NCBI GenBank assembly: GCA_902623585.1
Contig: CACNUO010000001.1
Coordinates: forward strand, 136,314 to 200,313
Direction: 5' to 3'
Length of the DNA: 64,000 nt
Origin: an uncultured Alphaproteobacteria bacterium
Lineage (GTDB): Bacteria; Pseudomonadota; Alphaproteobacteria; HIMB59; GCA-002718135
Shown here: in pieces, positions 42,924 to 53,215 of the stretch
How positions within the stretch are numbered: the stretch's first letter is position 1
How the letters are laid out: each line of letters opens with the position of its first letter
Translations under genes and position numbers: made by a program
The notes under the pieces: generated by a model
Databases searched by the model: none
Seen by the model: the letters and a program-made list of their open reading frames with translations, nothing else
Told to the model about the DNA's origin: nothing

Positions 42924-45284
42924 ATGGATAAAGTTATTAAAAATTTTCAAAATATATCTTATGGGCCAGCACCAGAAGACAGCAAAGAAGTTAATAGTTG
43001 GATAAAAAATTTAGAAAATCCAAATAATCATTTTATTAATGGTAAATTTGTAAAATCGTCTAGCTCAAAAAAATTAAATGTAATTAACCCTTCTACAAAT
43101 AAAAAAATTGCAACATTATCTGTTGCTTCAAAAAAAGATGTTAATGCTGCAATCAGTGCTGCCAAAAAAGCTCATATCAAATGGTCAAAACTTTCATCTT
43201 TTGATCGATCAAAATATTTATATGCTCTCGCACGTCTAATACAAAAAAATTCTAGGTTTATTTCTGTTTTAGAAACCATTGATAATGGTAAGCCAATAAG
43301 AGAAACAAGAGATATAGATATTCCACTAGTTGCAAGACATTTCTACTATCATGCTGGATGGGCTGCAAGGAATACAAATAATTCTGATAACTCTATTGGT
43401 GTTGTAGGACAAATTATACCGTGGAACTTTCCATTATTAATGTTAGCGTGGAAAATTGCTCCTGCAATTGCTCTTGGAAATACAGTAGTCTTAAAGCCCG
43501 CAGAATATACTTCTTTAACAGCGCTTTATTTTGCTGAACTTTGTGAAAAAGCTAAAATTCCACAAGGTGTAATAAATATTATTACAGGAGATGGTTCTAC
43601 TGGCGAACATATAACATCACATAAAGATATTAAAAAAATTGCCTTTACTGGATCAACTGAAGTTGGAAAGAAAATAATTCAAACAAATACTAATCCAGAT
43701 AAAAAAATGACAATGGAACTTGGTGGTAAATCGCCTTTTATTGTTTTTGAAGATGCAGATTTAGATAGTGCTGTAGAAGGTGTTGTTGATGCGATTTGGT
43801 TTAACCAAGGCCAAGTATGTTGTGCAGGATCGAGACTCTTAGTACAAGAAAGTATTGAGAAAAAATTTATCCAAAAACTTAAGAAAAGAATGGAAAAACT
43901 TCGGGTTGGTGATCCATTAGATAAGTCTATTGATATTGGAGCTATAGTTGCGCCTGCCCAACTTAAAAAAATTAATTCTTTAGTAAATAAGGCACAAAAG
44001 GATGGAAATAAATTATGGCAGCCTTCATGGTCATGTCCAACAAATGGTTTATTTTATCCTCCATCTTTATTTACAAATGTAACACCGTCATCTTTTATTG
44101 CTCAAGTAGAAATATTTGGACCAGTTTTAACAACAATGACATTTAGAACACCTAGTGAAGCTGTATCCATTGCTAATAATACGCCTTACGGACTTGCAGC
44201 AAGTATTTGGTCTGAAAATATTAACTTAGCTTTGGATATTGCTCCAAAAGTAAAAGCTGGAGTTATCTGGATAAATTCTACAAACTTATTTGATGCTGCG
44301 TGTGGTTTTGGGGGATACAAAGAAAGTGGTTTTGGAAGAGAAGGTGGTTCAGAAGGTATTAGAGCATATTCAAAATTACCACTTCCTCTTTCTCAGTCAA
44401 AAAGAGGAAAAAAATTATTTAAAGGTCAATCATCTAATTCTATAGATAGAACTCCTAAATTATATATTGGAGGTAAGCAAAAAAGACCTGATAGTGGTTA
44501 TTCCTTTTCCTCTTATGATGTCCATAATAATTTTATTTGTGATGTTCCAAATGCAAATCGCAAAGATGTAAGAGATACAGTCGAGACTGCTTCAAAAGCA
44601 GTTAGCAAATCTTCTACTAATTTTAATAGAGCTCAAATTCTTTATTACTTAGCTGAAAATTTACAAGATCGAAAAAATACCTTTTCTAGTTTACTATCAT
44701 CTCTAATTGGTATTTCACAAAAAGATGCCGAAAAAGAATTTGATCAATCAATTGAAAGATTATTTTATTATGGTGCTATGGCTGATAAGTTTGAAGGCTC
44801 CATACATAATCCCCCTATAAGAGGTTTAACATTAGCTGTTAAAGAACCTATAGGTGTTATCGCAAATATTTTAAATGATGATTATCCACTATTAAGTTTA
44901 ATAACTACATTAGGGGCAAATTTTGCAGCAGGAAATGCTAGTATTATTGTTCCAGGTCAAAATACGTCTCTTTTAGCAACAGAATTATATCAACTACTTG
45001 AAACTTCTGATGTTCCAGCTGGGTATATTAATATCCTTACAACTAAACAAAATAGTTTGAATAAAATCTTATCCGAACATGAAAATATTGATGGTATTTG
45101 GTTTTTTAGTGAAAATAATAATGAGCGTCTGAAGGTTATTCAAAGCACAACATCAAATTTAAAAAGAACTTGGTGTCCACAATCAAAAAATCTTGATTGG
45201 TCTTCTAAAGAAGAAGATTTCTTAGAAGAGTTTTTATATCAAAGTACACAAGTAAAAAATATTTGGATCCCTTACGGAGAGTGA
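42924..45284 (+). CDS. Aldehyde dehydrogenase with complete N-terminal ALDH domain and degenerate second ALDH-like domain
   Basis: PWNFPLLMLAWKIAPA, MELGGKSPFIVF, NQGQVCCAGSRL (catalytic Cys); C-terminal half is ALDH-like (KEPIGVIANI) without the Cys motif. Confidence 0.9.
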   Translation: MDKVIKNFQNISYGPAPEDSKEVNSWIKNLENPNNHFINGKFVKSSSSKKLNVINPSTNKKIATLSVASKKDVNAAISAAKKAHIKWSKLSSFDRSKYLYALARLIQKNSRFISVLETIDNGKPIRETRDIDIPLVARHFYYHAGWAARNTNNSDNSIGVVGQIIPWNFPLLMLAWKIAPAIALGNTVVLKPAEYTSLTALYFAELCEKAKIPQGVINIITGDGSTGEHITSHKDIKKIAFTGSTEVGKKIIQTNTNPDKKMTMELGGKSPFIVFEDADLDSAVEGVVDAIWFNQGQVCCAGSRLLVQESIEKKFIQKLKKRMEKLRVGDPLDKSIDIGAIVAPAQLKKINSLVNKAQKDGNKLWQPSWSCPTNGLFYPPSLFTNVTPSSFIAQVEIFGPVLTTMTFRTPSEAVSIANNTPYGLAASIWSENINLALDIAPKVKAGVIWINSTNLFDAACGFGGYKESGFGREGGSEGIRAYSKLPLPLSQSKRGKKLFKGQSSNSIDRTPKLYIGGKQKRPDSGYSFSSYDVHNNFICDVPNANRKDVRDTVETASKAVSKSSTNFNRAQILYYLAENLQDRKNTFSSLLSSLIGISQKDAEKEFDQSIERLFYYGAMADKFEGSIHNPPIRGLTLAVKEPIGVIANILNDDYPLLSLITTLGANFAAGNASIIVPGQNTSLLATELYQLLETSDVPAGYINILTTKQNSLNKILSEHENIDGIWFFSENNNERLKVIQSTTSNLKRTWCPQSKNLDWSSKEEDFLEEFLYQSTQVKNIWIPYGE

Positions 45285-45296
45285 TATACTAAAAAT

Positions 45297-45755
45297 ATGT
45301 TAATCAACGTCGATCCTATTTTAAGTCCTGATATATTAAAAACATTACGTGAAATGGGTCATGGTGATAGACTCGTTATATCTGATATTAATTATCCTGC
45401 TCATTCGAACCACAATAGAGTTCACCGATTAGACGGCCTTGATATGACAACTGTTATGAGAGCTGTTTTATCTGTTTTTCCATTGGATAGTTTCGTAGAC
45501 TCAGCTGTTCACCGAATGGAAGTTGATAATCAACCAGATGAAATTAATGATGCAAATAAAGAAGTAATTGATGCAATTAAGGAAGTATCAGGAGATCATT
45601 GGAAAATTGGTTCATACGAAAGACAAGAATTTTATAAGCAATCAAGATCAACCTATGCATATATTACAACAAGTGAAAGACGACCTTACTGTAATTTTAT
45701 TTTAACAAAAGGTGTTATTAAGCCAGATGGTACTGTTTGGATAATCGATAAATAA
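45297..45755 (+). CDS. RbsD/FucU-family sugar mutarotase
   Basis: MGHGDRLVISDINYPA, CNFILTKGVI. Confidence 0.9.
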   Translation: MLINVDPILSPDILKTLREMGHGDRLVISDINYPAHSNHNRVHRLDGLDMTTVMRAVLSVFPLDSFVDSAVHRMEVDNQPDEINDANKEVIDAIKEVSGDHWKIGSYERQEFYKQSRSTYAYITTSERRPYCNFILTKGVIKPDGTVWIIDK

Positions 45756-45757
45756 TT

Positions 45758-46672
45758 ATGTCGATTAGTATTCTTGGTATTTTTGTTGCTGATCTCGTTT
45801 TTTTTGGAGAAAAAATTCCTGTTGAGGGAGAAACTATTCTTGGTAAAAATTTTGTTATTGGTCCTGGTGGCAAAGGATCAAACCAAGCAGTAGCTGCAGC
45901 TAAGGCTGGTTCAAAAACTTTTTTTATTTCAAAGATTGGTGATGATCAATTTGGATCGATGGCAACAGAGATTTATGAAAATTCTGGTGTTGATTATAGT
46001 AATGTAATTATTTCAAAAGATCATTCGACTGGTGCTGCAGGCATACTTGTAAATGAAGGAACTGGAGCCAATGCTATTAATGTTTTTCCGGGTGCAGCAG
46101 GTGCAATTACAATTGAAGATATAGATATAGCAGAAGACGCAATTAAAAACTCAAGTATATTTCTTACACAACTAGAGGCACCAAAGGATGTCGTTACATA
46201 TGCATTAAAAAAAGCACATAATTTAAATGTAAAAACAATTTTAAATCCTGCTCCAGCTTCTGAAATAGATGAATCTTTATTTTCTATGATTGATTATTTT
46301 ACACCAAATGAAACGGAAGCAAGTTTTTATGTTGATCACAATGTTGAAACTCATGAGGATGCTGAAAAAGCTGCAATTCAATTATTAGAAAAAGGAATTA
46401 AAAATGTCGTTATTACTCTTGGAGAAAAAGGAGCTTTTTTTGCCAACAATGATGAAAAATTTTCATTACCTATAGCTAATCTTTCAAATCCAGTAGTTGA
46501 TACTACTGGTGCTGGCGATGCATTTAACGCTGGTTTTGCTGTGGCACTTACCGAAGGTCAAAATATTAAAGATGCACTTAAATTTGCCAGTGCAACAGCT
46601 GGTTTATCAACGACGAAAATTGGAACAGCAAATTCCATGCCTTCTAGAGAGGAAATTGATAAACTTCTATAA
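45758..46672 (+). CDS. rbsK: Ribokinase/PfkB-family sugar kinase
   Basis: GPGGKGSNQAVAAAKAG, DTTGAGDAFNAGFAVAL. Confidence 0.9.
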   Translation: MSISILGIFVADLVFFGEKIPVEGETILGKNFVIGPGGKGSNQAVAAAKAGSKTFFISKIGDDQFGSMATEIYENSGVDYSNVIISKDHSTGAAGILVNEGTGANAINVFPGAAGAITIEDIDIAEDAIKNSSIFLTQLEAPKDVVTYALKKAHNLNVKTILNPAPASEIDESLFSMIDYFTPNETEASFYVDHNVETHEDAEKAAIQLLEKGIKNVVITLGEKGAFFANNDEKFSLPIANLSNPVVDTTGAGDAFNAGFAVALTEGQNIKDALKFASATAGLSTTKIGTANSMPSREEIDKLL

Positions 46673-46693
46673 TTATTGTATAATAGAATCAGT

Positions 46694-46873
46694 ATGCAAT
46701 TATTTTTAGAAAGACTGATCTATTTTTGGGCTGGGATAACAGCTATTGGTCTTTTAATAGCTGTAGCTTACTGGGCAATCGCAACTATAATTTATGTTGC
46801 CTTTATCTCTCTTTTTGTTGCCATTGCAGCTACTATTTTCTATCATTTTTATTGGTCCAAAAGAGATAATTAA
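46694..46873 (+). CDS. Small two-TM hypothetical membrane protein
   Basis: ORF about 59-65 aa in gap between rbsK and sbcB, hydrophobic. Confidence 0.5.
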   Translation: MQLFLERLIYFWAGITAIGLLIAVAYWAIATIIYVAFISLFVAIAATIFYHFYWSKRDN

Positions 46874-46905
46874 TAGTCTATAAATACCAATAAGGTTATT
46901 TATCA

Positions 46906-48417
46906 GTGTCAAAATATATATTTTACGATTTAGAAACATCAGGAAGAGGTAAGAAAGAATATCCAACTGCCTTTGGTACTACTCCAAAATGGGAGCAGAT
47001 AATGCAAATTGCTGCAATAGTTACTGACTCCAAGTTTAATCAAACAAATCAAAATATGAATGAGTTCTGCAGACCTCGAACATCAGTGATTTCTCAACCT
47101 GGTGCATTAATAACAACACTCAAAGGTATGAGAGAGGCACTTGATGCCCCACAGTCATCTTACGAATTAATGAAAAAAATTAATGAAACTTTTGATGAAT
47201 GGAAAAAAGATGATCCAAGTTCTACTTTTATAGGACACAACATAATAGAGTTTGATGAACCAGTTCTCGAATATAATTTGTTTAGTCATATGTTTTATCC
47301 TTATGTAACAAGAAAGAGTAGGGGCGATACATTAAATTTAGCGAGAGGTTTATATGCCATCAACCCATCAAGTATAAAAACACCTTTAACAGAAAGAGGT
47401 AATCCTAGTTTTAAATTAGAAAAAATTGCCGAGATGAACAACTTGCCTGTTGAATTTGCTCACGATGCATTTTCAGATGTTAAGACATCCATCGCTCTGA
47501 CAAAATATATTAACGAAGCAGACACAACTAATTGGAGTCAGCTTCAAATGACAATGAGTAAAGAAGATGCAATTGAATATATAAATAAAAATAAAGGTTT
47601 TTGTTTTATGACAAGCTTTGGAGGAAGAATTAAACTTCAAGCATTATCGATGGTATGTGAGTCACAATACAATGGTTGGTTTCATACAATTGATTTAGCT
47701 CATGATCCGACACCATTACTAGAAGCTAATTCTGAGGAATTTAAAAAACTGATTAAAAGAAAAAATAGATACGTCATTACTAATCAGCATCCTATTATTC
47801 TACCAGGCAAGATTGCTGCTAATTACGAACCTTACGATGAAATTGGTTCGGATGTTCTTAATGAAAGAGCAAAAATAGTTTTTAAAAATAAAGATTTAGC
47901 AGACAAGTTTAAACTTATGGAAATTGATAGGCGTATTGAAAAAGAAGACGAAAAATCTCAAGATAATGTATTTCCTGAAAGTGCAGCAAATGCTTTTCTT
48001 GATTTTAAACAATCAACAGAAATAGCTAAATTTCATGAACAGAATGACTGGAATGAAAAATATAAAATTGCTCTTTCAATTAAAGAGCCAAGAGCAAACT
48101 TTATTTTAAAAAGACTTATATTTGATGAAAGTCCAAAAACTCTATCAAACGAAGATTTTAAAATGATTCACCGGGAGTTACATGAAAGGTTAGTTATTAA
48201 TCAGGAGAGGCCTTTTACGACAATACCAGAAGCAATGTCTCAAACTGATACAGAATTAGTTAAAATGGAAGAGAGTGATGATGAAAATAAAGCTCAAAAA
48301 ATGCAAATTTTAAAAGATTACAATGTCTATTTAAATTTTATGGAGAAATATTATTCTAATAAAAATGCTGAACCCCTTCCAAGTGGTAAGGAACTGAGCA
48401 AAATAATCTTTGGTTAA
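46906..48417 (+). CDS. sbcB: Exonuclease I-like DEDDh 3'-5' exonuclease (SbcB family)
   Basis: FYDLETSGRGKKE, FIGHNIIEFDEPVL, HDAFSDVKTSIALTKYI; GTG start. Confidence 0.85.
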   Translation: MSKYIFYDLETSGRGKKEYPTAFGTTPKWEQIMQIAAIVTDSKFNQTNQNMNEFCRPRTSVISQPGALITTLKGMREALDAPQSSYELMKKINETFDEWKKDDPSSTFIGHNIIEFDEPVLEYNLFSHMFYPYVTRKSRGDTLNLARGLYAINPSSIKTPLTERGNPSFKLEKIAEMNNLPVEFAHDAFSDVKTSIALTKYINEADTTNWSQLQMTMSKEDAIEYINKNKGFCFMTSFGGRIKLQALSMVCESQYNGWFHTIDLAHDPTPLLEANSEEFKKLIKRKNRYVITNQHPIILPGKIAANYEPYDEIGSDVLNERAKIVFKNKDLADKFKLMEIDRRIEKEDEKSQDNVFPESAANAFLDFKQSTEIAKFHEQNDWNEKYKIALSIKEPRANFILKRLIFDESPKTLSNEDFKMIHRELHERLVINQERPFTTIPEAMSQTDTELVKMEESDDENKAQKMQILKDYNVYLNFMEKYYSNKNAEPLPSGKELSKIIFG

Positions 48418-49202
48418 TGTTTGAGCTTCAATATTTTACTATTGGCATTGTCCAAGGTTTTACTGAATTTTTGCCAATTAGTTCTTCTGGGCATTTAGTT
48501 CTTGTAACAGAATTAACGAGTTGGCAAGATCAAGGTCTTTTTACTGATGTTGCTGTTCACGTTGGAACATTATTAGCAGTTATAATTTATTTAAGATCTC
48601 ATATAACATCATTACTTAAAAGTTTTTTCTCTTTCCAGCTTACTCAAAATGATAATTTAATTAAAATTATTATTGCAACAATACCTGCAGTTATAGTTGG
48701 GTTTTTTATTTTTGATTTTGTTCAATTATATTTTAGAGATATCAAGGTTGTGGCAGTGACAAGTGTTGTTTTTGCTGCTCTATTATTTGTAGCAGATCAT
48801 TTTAAGATGAAATTATCTTCCTGGGAGAATATGAGTTATGTGCAGGCCTTTATCATAGGTGTATTTCAGGTGCTGGCCTTTATACCTGGAGCAAGTAGAG
48901 CAGGTGTTACGATTACTGGAGCTCGTTTTTTAGGATTTAATCGATCATCTGCAGCAATTTTTTCTATGCTTTTATCTATTCCGATTATTTTAGCATCTTT
49001 AGTTTTAACAAGTTTAGACTTTCTAAGTAGTTCTCAAGTAAATATTAATTTATACCAATCTTTATTTGCAGCAATAGTTGCGTGTATTACTGCTCTAGTT
49101 TCAATTAACATCATGATGCGAATAATACAAAGTTCAACCTTTAATATTTTTATTATTTATAGAGTTTTACTAGGATTTATCTTATTATATTTTTATGCAT
49201 AA
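48417..49202 (+). CDS. uppP: Undecaprenyl-diphosphatase UppP (BacA of the C55-PP phosphatase family)
   Basis: GIVQGFTEFLPISSSGHLVL, PGASRAGVTITGARFLG. Confidence 0.96.
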   Translation: MFELQYFTIGIVQGFTEFLPISSSGHLVLVTELTSWQDQGLFTDVAVHVGTLLAVIIYLRSHITSLLKSFFSFQLTQNDNLIKIIIATIPAVIVGFFIFDFVQLYFRDIKVVAVTSVVFAALLFVADHFKMKLSSWENMSYVQAFIIGVFQVLAFIPGASRAGVTITGARFLGFNRSSAAIFSMLLSIPIILASLVLTSLDFLSSSQVNINLYQSLFAAIVACITALVSINIMMRIIQSSTFNIFIIYRVLLGFILLYFYA

Positions 49203-50124
49203 AATATCTGGTGTCTTTAGTGCTGCACTAACACCTGTCAAAAATGATTTATCGATCAACAAAGATTTATATCTTCGTCATTGCCAATATTTAATGAGAC
49301 AAGGACATGACGGCCTTGCAATATTTGGTACTACTGGAGAAGCTAATAGTTTCTCAGTTCAAGAAAAAAAAGATCATCTAGATTTTTTAGTATCAAATCG
49401 TATTGATCCAAATATCCTTATACTTGGAACAGGATCTTCATCCTTGAATGATGCAATTGATATGACTAAACATGCTGCTAGCCATAAGGTTAAAGCAGTT
49501 CTTTTACTTCCACCTTTTTATTATAAGAATGTTACAAATGAAGGTGTCATAAATTATTACCGTCACATAATTGAGAGAGTAGGAGACAGTGATTTACAAT
49601 ATGTTTTGTATCATATCCCTCAAAATTCTTACGTATCAATTGATTTTAAGATGATTGAAATTTTAATAAAACTTTATCCAAATAACGTCGTTGGATTAAA
49701 AGATTCAAGTGGGGACAGTGATAGAATGATGAAAGTTATAAAATATTTTAATGATTTTGCCGTATTTTGTGGTCATGATAGTTTAGCATTAAATATATGT
49801 AAGCGAGGAGGGGCAGGAGCAATTACAGCTGGTACTAATGTATGTGGTAAATTACTCAGCTTTATCTTAAAAAATCATAAAAATGAGAGTAGCATTAAAA
49901 ATTTTGCGGATTTACAAAACCTGCTGCAACAAATTCGTCAAGTTATTACTTCGCATGAACCAATCAGTTTAATGAAAGCATATTTTTCAATTGTCGATAA
50001 TATTCCTGATTGGAATAATGTTTTACCTCCACTTAAAAAAATTGAAGATCCTGCAAATCAAAAATTAGTATTAATATTAAAAGAATTAGTAAAAAAAATA
50101 AATCTGTTAATAGCGAATACGTGA
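49195..50124 (+). CDS. Dihydrodipicolinate synthase/N-acetylneuraminate lyase-family aldolase
   Basis: AIFGTTGEANSFS, YHIPQNSY, VGLKDSSGD (Schiff-base Lys). Confidence 0.9.
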   Translation: MHKISGVFSAALTPVKNDLSINKDLYLRHCQYLMRQGHDGLAIFGTTGEANSFSVQEKKDHLDFLVSNRIDPNILILGTGSSSLNDAIDMTKHAASHKVKAVLLLPPFYYKNVTNEGVINYYRHIIERVGDSDLQYVLYHIPQNSYVSIDFKMIEILIKLYPNNVVGLKDSSGDSDRMMKVIKYFNDFAVFCGHDSLALNICKRGGAGAITAGTNVCGKLLSFILKNHKNESSIKNFADLQNLLQQIRQVITSHEPISLMKAYFSIVDNIPDWNNVLPPLKKIEDPANQKLVLILKELVKKINLLIANT

Positions 50125-50466
50125 GTTAAAATATTTCTTTGCTTGAGTTGCAATCAAATTTTGAACGGGTTTTAAAAAGACAGCAAAACCAATACAATCA
50201 GTAAAGAAGCCAGGTGTAATTAATAGTAATCCTGATATTAATAGAAAAATACCCCCTTTAATTTCTTCAGTGGGCATTACACCTTGAGATAAGTTTCGTT
50301 GTGCATCAAATAATAATTTTATCCCTTGTCTACGCACAAGAAATATTCCCACTAAAGCAGTAGTTAGTATGATTGCGATAGTATTTAAAATTCCAATATT
50401 GGAACCAATTGTTATAAAAATACTTATTTCTATTATTGGAATAATAATAAACGCTAGAAAAATCAC
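50107..50466 (-). CDS. fxsA: FxsA-family membrane protein
   Basis: IEISIFITIGSNIGILNTIAIILTTALVGIFLVRRQG, GILLITPGFFTD-like pattern. Confidence 0.88.
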   Translation of the reverse strand: MIFLAFIIIPIIEISIFITIGSNIGILNTIAIILTTALVGIFLVRRQGIKLLFDAQRNLSQGVMPTEEIKGGIFLLISGLLLITPGFFTDCIGFAVFLKPVQNLIATQAKKYFNSRIRY

Positions 50467-51467
50467 TAACGTACTATACCAGTTTTTTCATCCTGAATGT
50501 TTTTTTCTATTTTATTTTCAAACTCTCTTAATCTTTTATAGACACTAGCTAATTCGATAATTGTTGGCCAAGCTCTAAATAAATATTGTAGTGAACCTTC
50601 TACTCTTCCAAAAGCTCTTATAATTTGTTGCATAACTCCTAGTGTCATGACACCTGCAACAATTGCTGGTGCTAAAAATATGTACGCTGCAAGTACGTTT
50701 GCTTGTAAATAAGCAAGTCTACCGATACTAAAATAAAGATAGTACAAATAACTTTTGAAGTGAATTTCTCTAACTCCTTGAAAAAGTTCTTCTAAAGATT
50801 TTGGTCTAATACTTCCATCATCTTCAGCAATAACCAAAATTTTTCTATAAGCAGCTTCTTTTTTTTGAAGATCATATTCGATACCCACTAATCTTAATAA
50901 CCACGCTAGTACTATCATTAAAATCGTACCTCCTACTGCCCATATAAATGCTCCAGATACTAAACCATACTGCCAATCACCAAACCATAAGATCGGTATA
51001 CCAACTGAAAGAGTCATTAAGAGAGGGAAAAACTCTATAAGTACTAGAACAGATTCAATTAAGCTCGTTCCAAGACCTTCCATAATTCTACTAAACTTTA
51101 TGGTATCTTCTTGAACCCTTTGACTTGCTCCTTCAATAGTTCTCGCTTGATCATAAACACTATGGTACCACTCAACCATTGCTGTCCTCCATCTAAAAAG
51201 AAAATGGGAAGTTAGGAATGAAATTGCAAGTCCTAATGCAATTGAAATAGCAGCAAGTTGAGCAAAACTAAATAAAGCACCCATGTATTCTTGCATAGTT
51301 ATAGCATTCGGTGTCCCAAGTGCTTTTTGGATCATGTCATAAAATTCACCAAACCATTCGTTGATCTGTACATCAATTTGAACTTGAACCCATATAGAAG
51401 TAAGAATGACTACAGAGCCTACATAAGCCCAGACATACCATTTTGGTTCAGTGAAAAATTTAAACAT
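50466..51467 (-). CDS. sbmA: SbmA/BacA-like peptide (SLiPT) transporter
   Basis: WRTAMVEWYHS, EGASQRVQEDTIKFSRIMEGLG pattern characteristic of SbmA/BacA; about 330 aa polytopic, no NBD. Confidence 0.85.
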   Translation of the reverse strand: MFKFFTEPKWYVWAYVGSVVILTSIWVQVQIDVQINEWFGEFYDMIQKALGTPNAITMQEYMGALFSFAQLAAISIALGLAISFLTSHFLFRWRTAMVEWYHSVYDQARTIEGASQRVQEDTIKFSRIMEGLGTSLIESVLVLIEFFPLLMTLSVGIPILWFGDWQYGLVSGAFIWAVGGTILMIVLAWLLRLVGIEYDLQKKEAAYRKILVIAEDDGSIRPKSLEELFQGVREIHFKSYLYYLYFSIGRLAYLQANVLAAYIFLAPAIVAGVMTLGVMQQIIRAFGRVEGSLQYLFRAWPTIIELASVYKRLREFENKIEKNIQDEKTGIVR

Positions 51468-51516
51468 TTTATATATATATGTTCAATTAGATTTTAAAAA
51501 AGAAGGCAGGTATTAA

Positions 51517-51600
51517 TTATTTCTTCTTTTGACGCTTTTTGTTTCTTCTATATTTAGAGCCTCTTTTACGTCTGCCTCTATGTTTTTTTGGATATCCCAT
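51517..51600 (-). CDS. Candidate 27-aa highly basic microprotein MGYPKKHRGRRKRGSKYRRNKKRQKKK
   Basis: Manual translation of minus strand in a gap between sbmA and the LysR gene; 16 of 27 residues Lys/Arg; no clear Shine-Dalgarno. Confidence 0.5.
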   Translation of the reverse strand: MGYPKKHRGRRKRGSKYRRNKKRQKKK

Positions 51601-51642
51601 AATGTAGATACGGTATACAAAAATAAAAAATTAAGTCAAAGA

Positions 51643-52530
51643 CTAATAATGCCAATCTTTAGCTTCATTAAATAAAAAATCCCTAAAAACTTCAAGTCTT
51701 CTATCGTTTTTAAAAGATTCAGAATAAACAAAGTATGTTTGATAAGACGGACCTTCTAAGTTTGGCAGAACACGTACAAGCTGAGGCTTATCTGCAACCA
51801 TGTAATCAGGTAAAGATGCTAAACCTCCACCTTTTTCAATTGCAAGTGACATCGCGTAAATACTATTTACTCTAAATTTAGGTCGTCTTTTTGTTCCTTC
51901 TTTTCCAATTTTTAATATCCAATCAATATTAGATACCGGAGAAGGTAATCCAGCTCCAAAACAAATTAAATCATGTTTATCTAAATCATTTACATTTCTT
52001 GGTATTCCACTTTTTTGTAAGTAATCTGAAGAACCGTAAATGTGGTTATGAAAATTAACAAATTTTTTAAAAATTAAATTTGCCTGTGTTGGTTTCTTTA
52101 CTCTAACTGCAACATCAGCAACTCTTGCAGATAAATCAACTTCTTCATCACTCATAATTAAATTTACATCTATCTCTGGATATTGATTAGCAAATTTAGT
52201 TATTCTTGGTGTGAGCCAAGCCGATCCAAAACCAACAGTTGTGCTTACGGTTAATTTTCCTACTGGTTTAGTTTTTTTATCTAATAATTTTTTTTCAAAA
52301 TCAGAAATTGAAAAATTTATTTGATTTACAGTATTAAATAAATTTTCACCTTGTTCTGTTAACCTTACACCTTTTTGATGTCTTATAAATAAAGGTGTCT
52401 TTAAATCATATTCGAGATCTTGTATTTGTCTACTAAGTGCAGATTGACTAATATTTAGTTTAGCACTTGCCTTAGAAATGCTTCTTGAAATTGCAATTTC
52501 GTAAAATGATTTTAATTTATCCCAGTCCAT
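51643..52530 (-). CDS. LysR-family transcriptional regulator
   Basis: N-terminal wHTH AISRSISKASAKLNISQSALSRQIQDLE. Confidence 0.93.
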   Translation of the reverse strand: MDWDKLKSFYEIAISRSISKASAKLNISQSALSRQIQDLEYDLKTPLFIRHQKGVRLTEQGENLFNTVNQINFSISDFEKKLLDKKTKPVGKLTVSTTVGFGSAWLTPRITKFANQYPEIDVNLIMSDEEVDLSARVADVAVRVKKPTQANLIFKKFVNFHNHIYGSSDYLQKSGIPRNVNDLDKHDLICFGAGLPSPVSNIDWILKIGKEGTKRRPKFRVNSIYAMSLAIEKGGGLASLPDYMVADKPQLVRVLPNLEGPSYQTYFVYSESFKNDRRLEVFRDFLFNEAKDWHY

Positions 52531-53176
52531 TATCTTAAGGAATTTATAATTTTATTATAGTTATTTTGATTTTGAGATAATAAATAAGAACCTACTGCTA
52601 ACACATCAGCTCCATTATCTTTACATATTTTTGCATTTTCATTATTAATTCCACCATCAACAGCTATCTCATAGTTATAATTATTATTTATTCTAATTTC
52701 ATCTAAATCTTTAATTTTTTGCACTTGATCATGCATAAATTTTTGACCGCCAAAACCAGGTGTGACTGTCATAACTATTATTTGTTGAACTTTACTAAAT
52801 AAATGATCAATATTTGCAATTTTTACATCAGGGTGTATGGCAATTCCTGCTTTAATTTCAGCATCACTTATTATTTTAATAATTTCTTCTGGGTTATCAT
52901 CAGCCTCAGGGTGAAAAGAAATGATATCTGAGCCAACTTCTACAAAATCATTAATATATTGCTTTACTGGTTTAATCATAAGATGCACATCTAAAATTTT
53001 AGAGGTAACCCTTCTTAATGATTTAACTATATTTGGTCCAAAAGTAATATTGGGGACATAGTGGCCATCCATTATGTCTATATGAATATAATCAGCGCCA
53101 TTCTTGTCTAAAAGTTTAACTTCTTCTTCTAATTTGAGTATATCAGCTGATAATATAGATGGTGAAATTTTTATCA
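52530..53176 (-). CDS. rpe: Ribulose-phosphate 3-epimerase (ORF track extends to 53210; MIKISPSILSAD start preferred)
   Basis: SPSILSADIL, HIDIMDGHYVPNITFGP, DVHLMI, VDGGINNENA. Confidence 0.96.
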
Positions 53177-53215
53177 TTTTAAAATAGATATATAATATAT
53201 AAATAAACATTCATA

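Noticed and set aside
42924-45284. Two fused aldehyde dehydrogenases as an assembly chimera
   Set aside because: Tandem ALDH proteins of this length are known in alphaproteobacteria; the second domain is degenerate rather than a duplicate of the first.
48417-51467. uppP and sbmA as paralogous 'bacA' genes
   Set aside because: They share only the historical gene name; the sequences belong to unrelated families (C55-PP phosphatase versus SLiPT peptide transporter).
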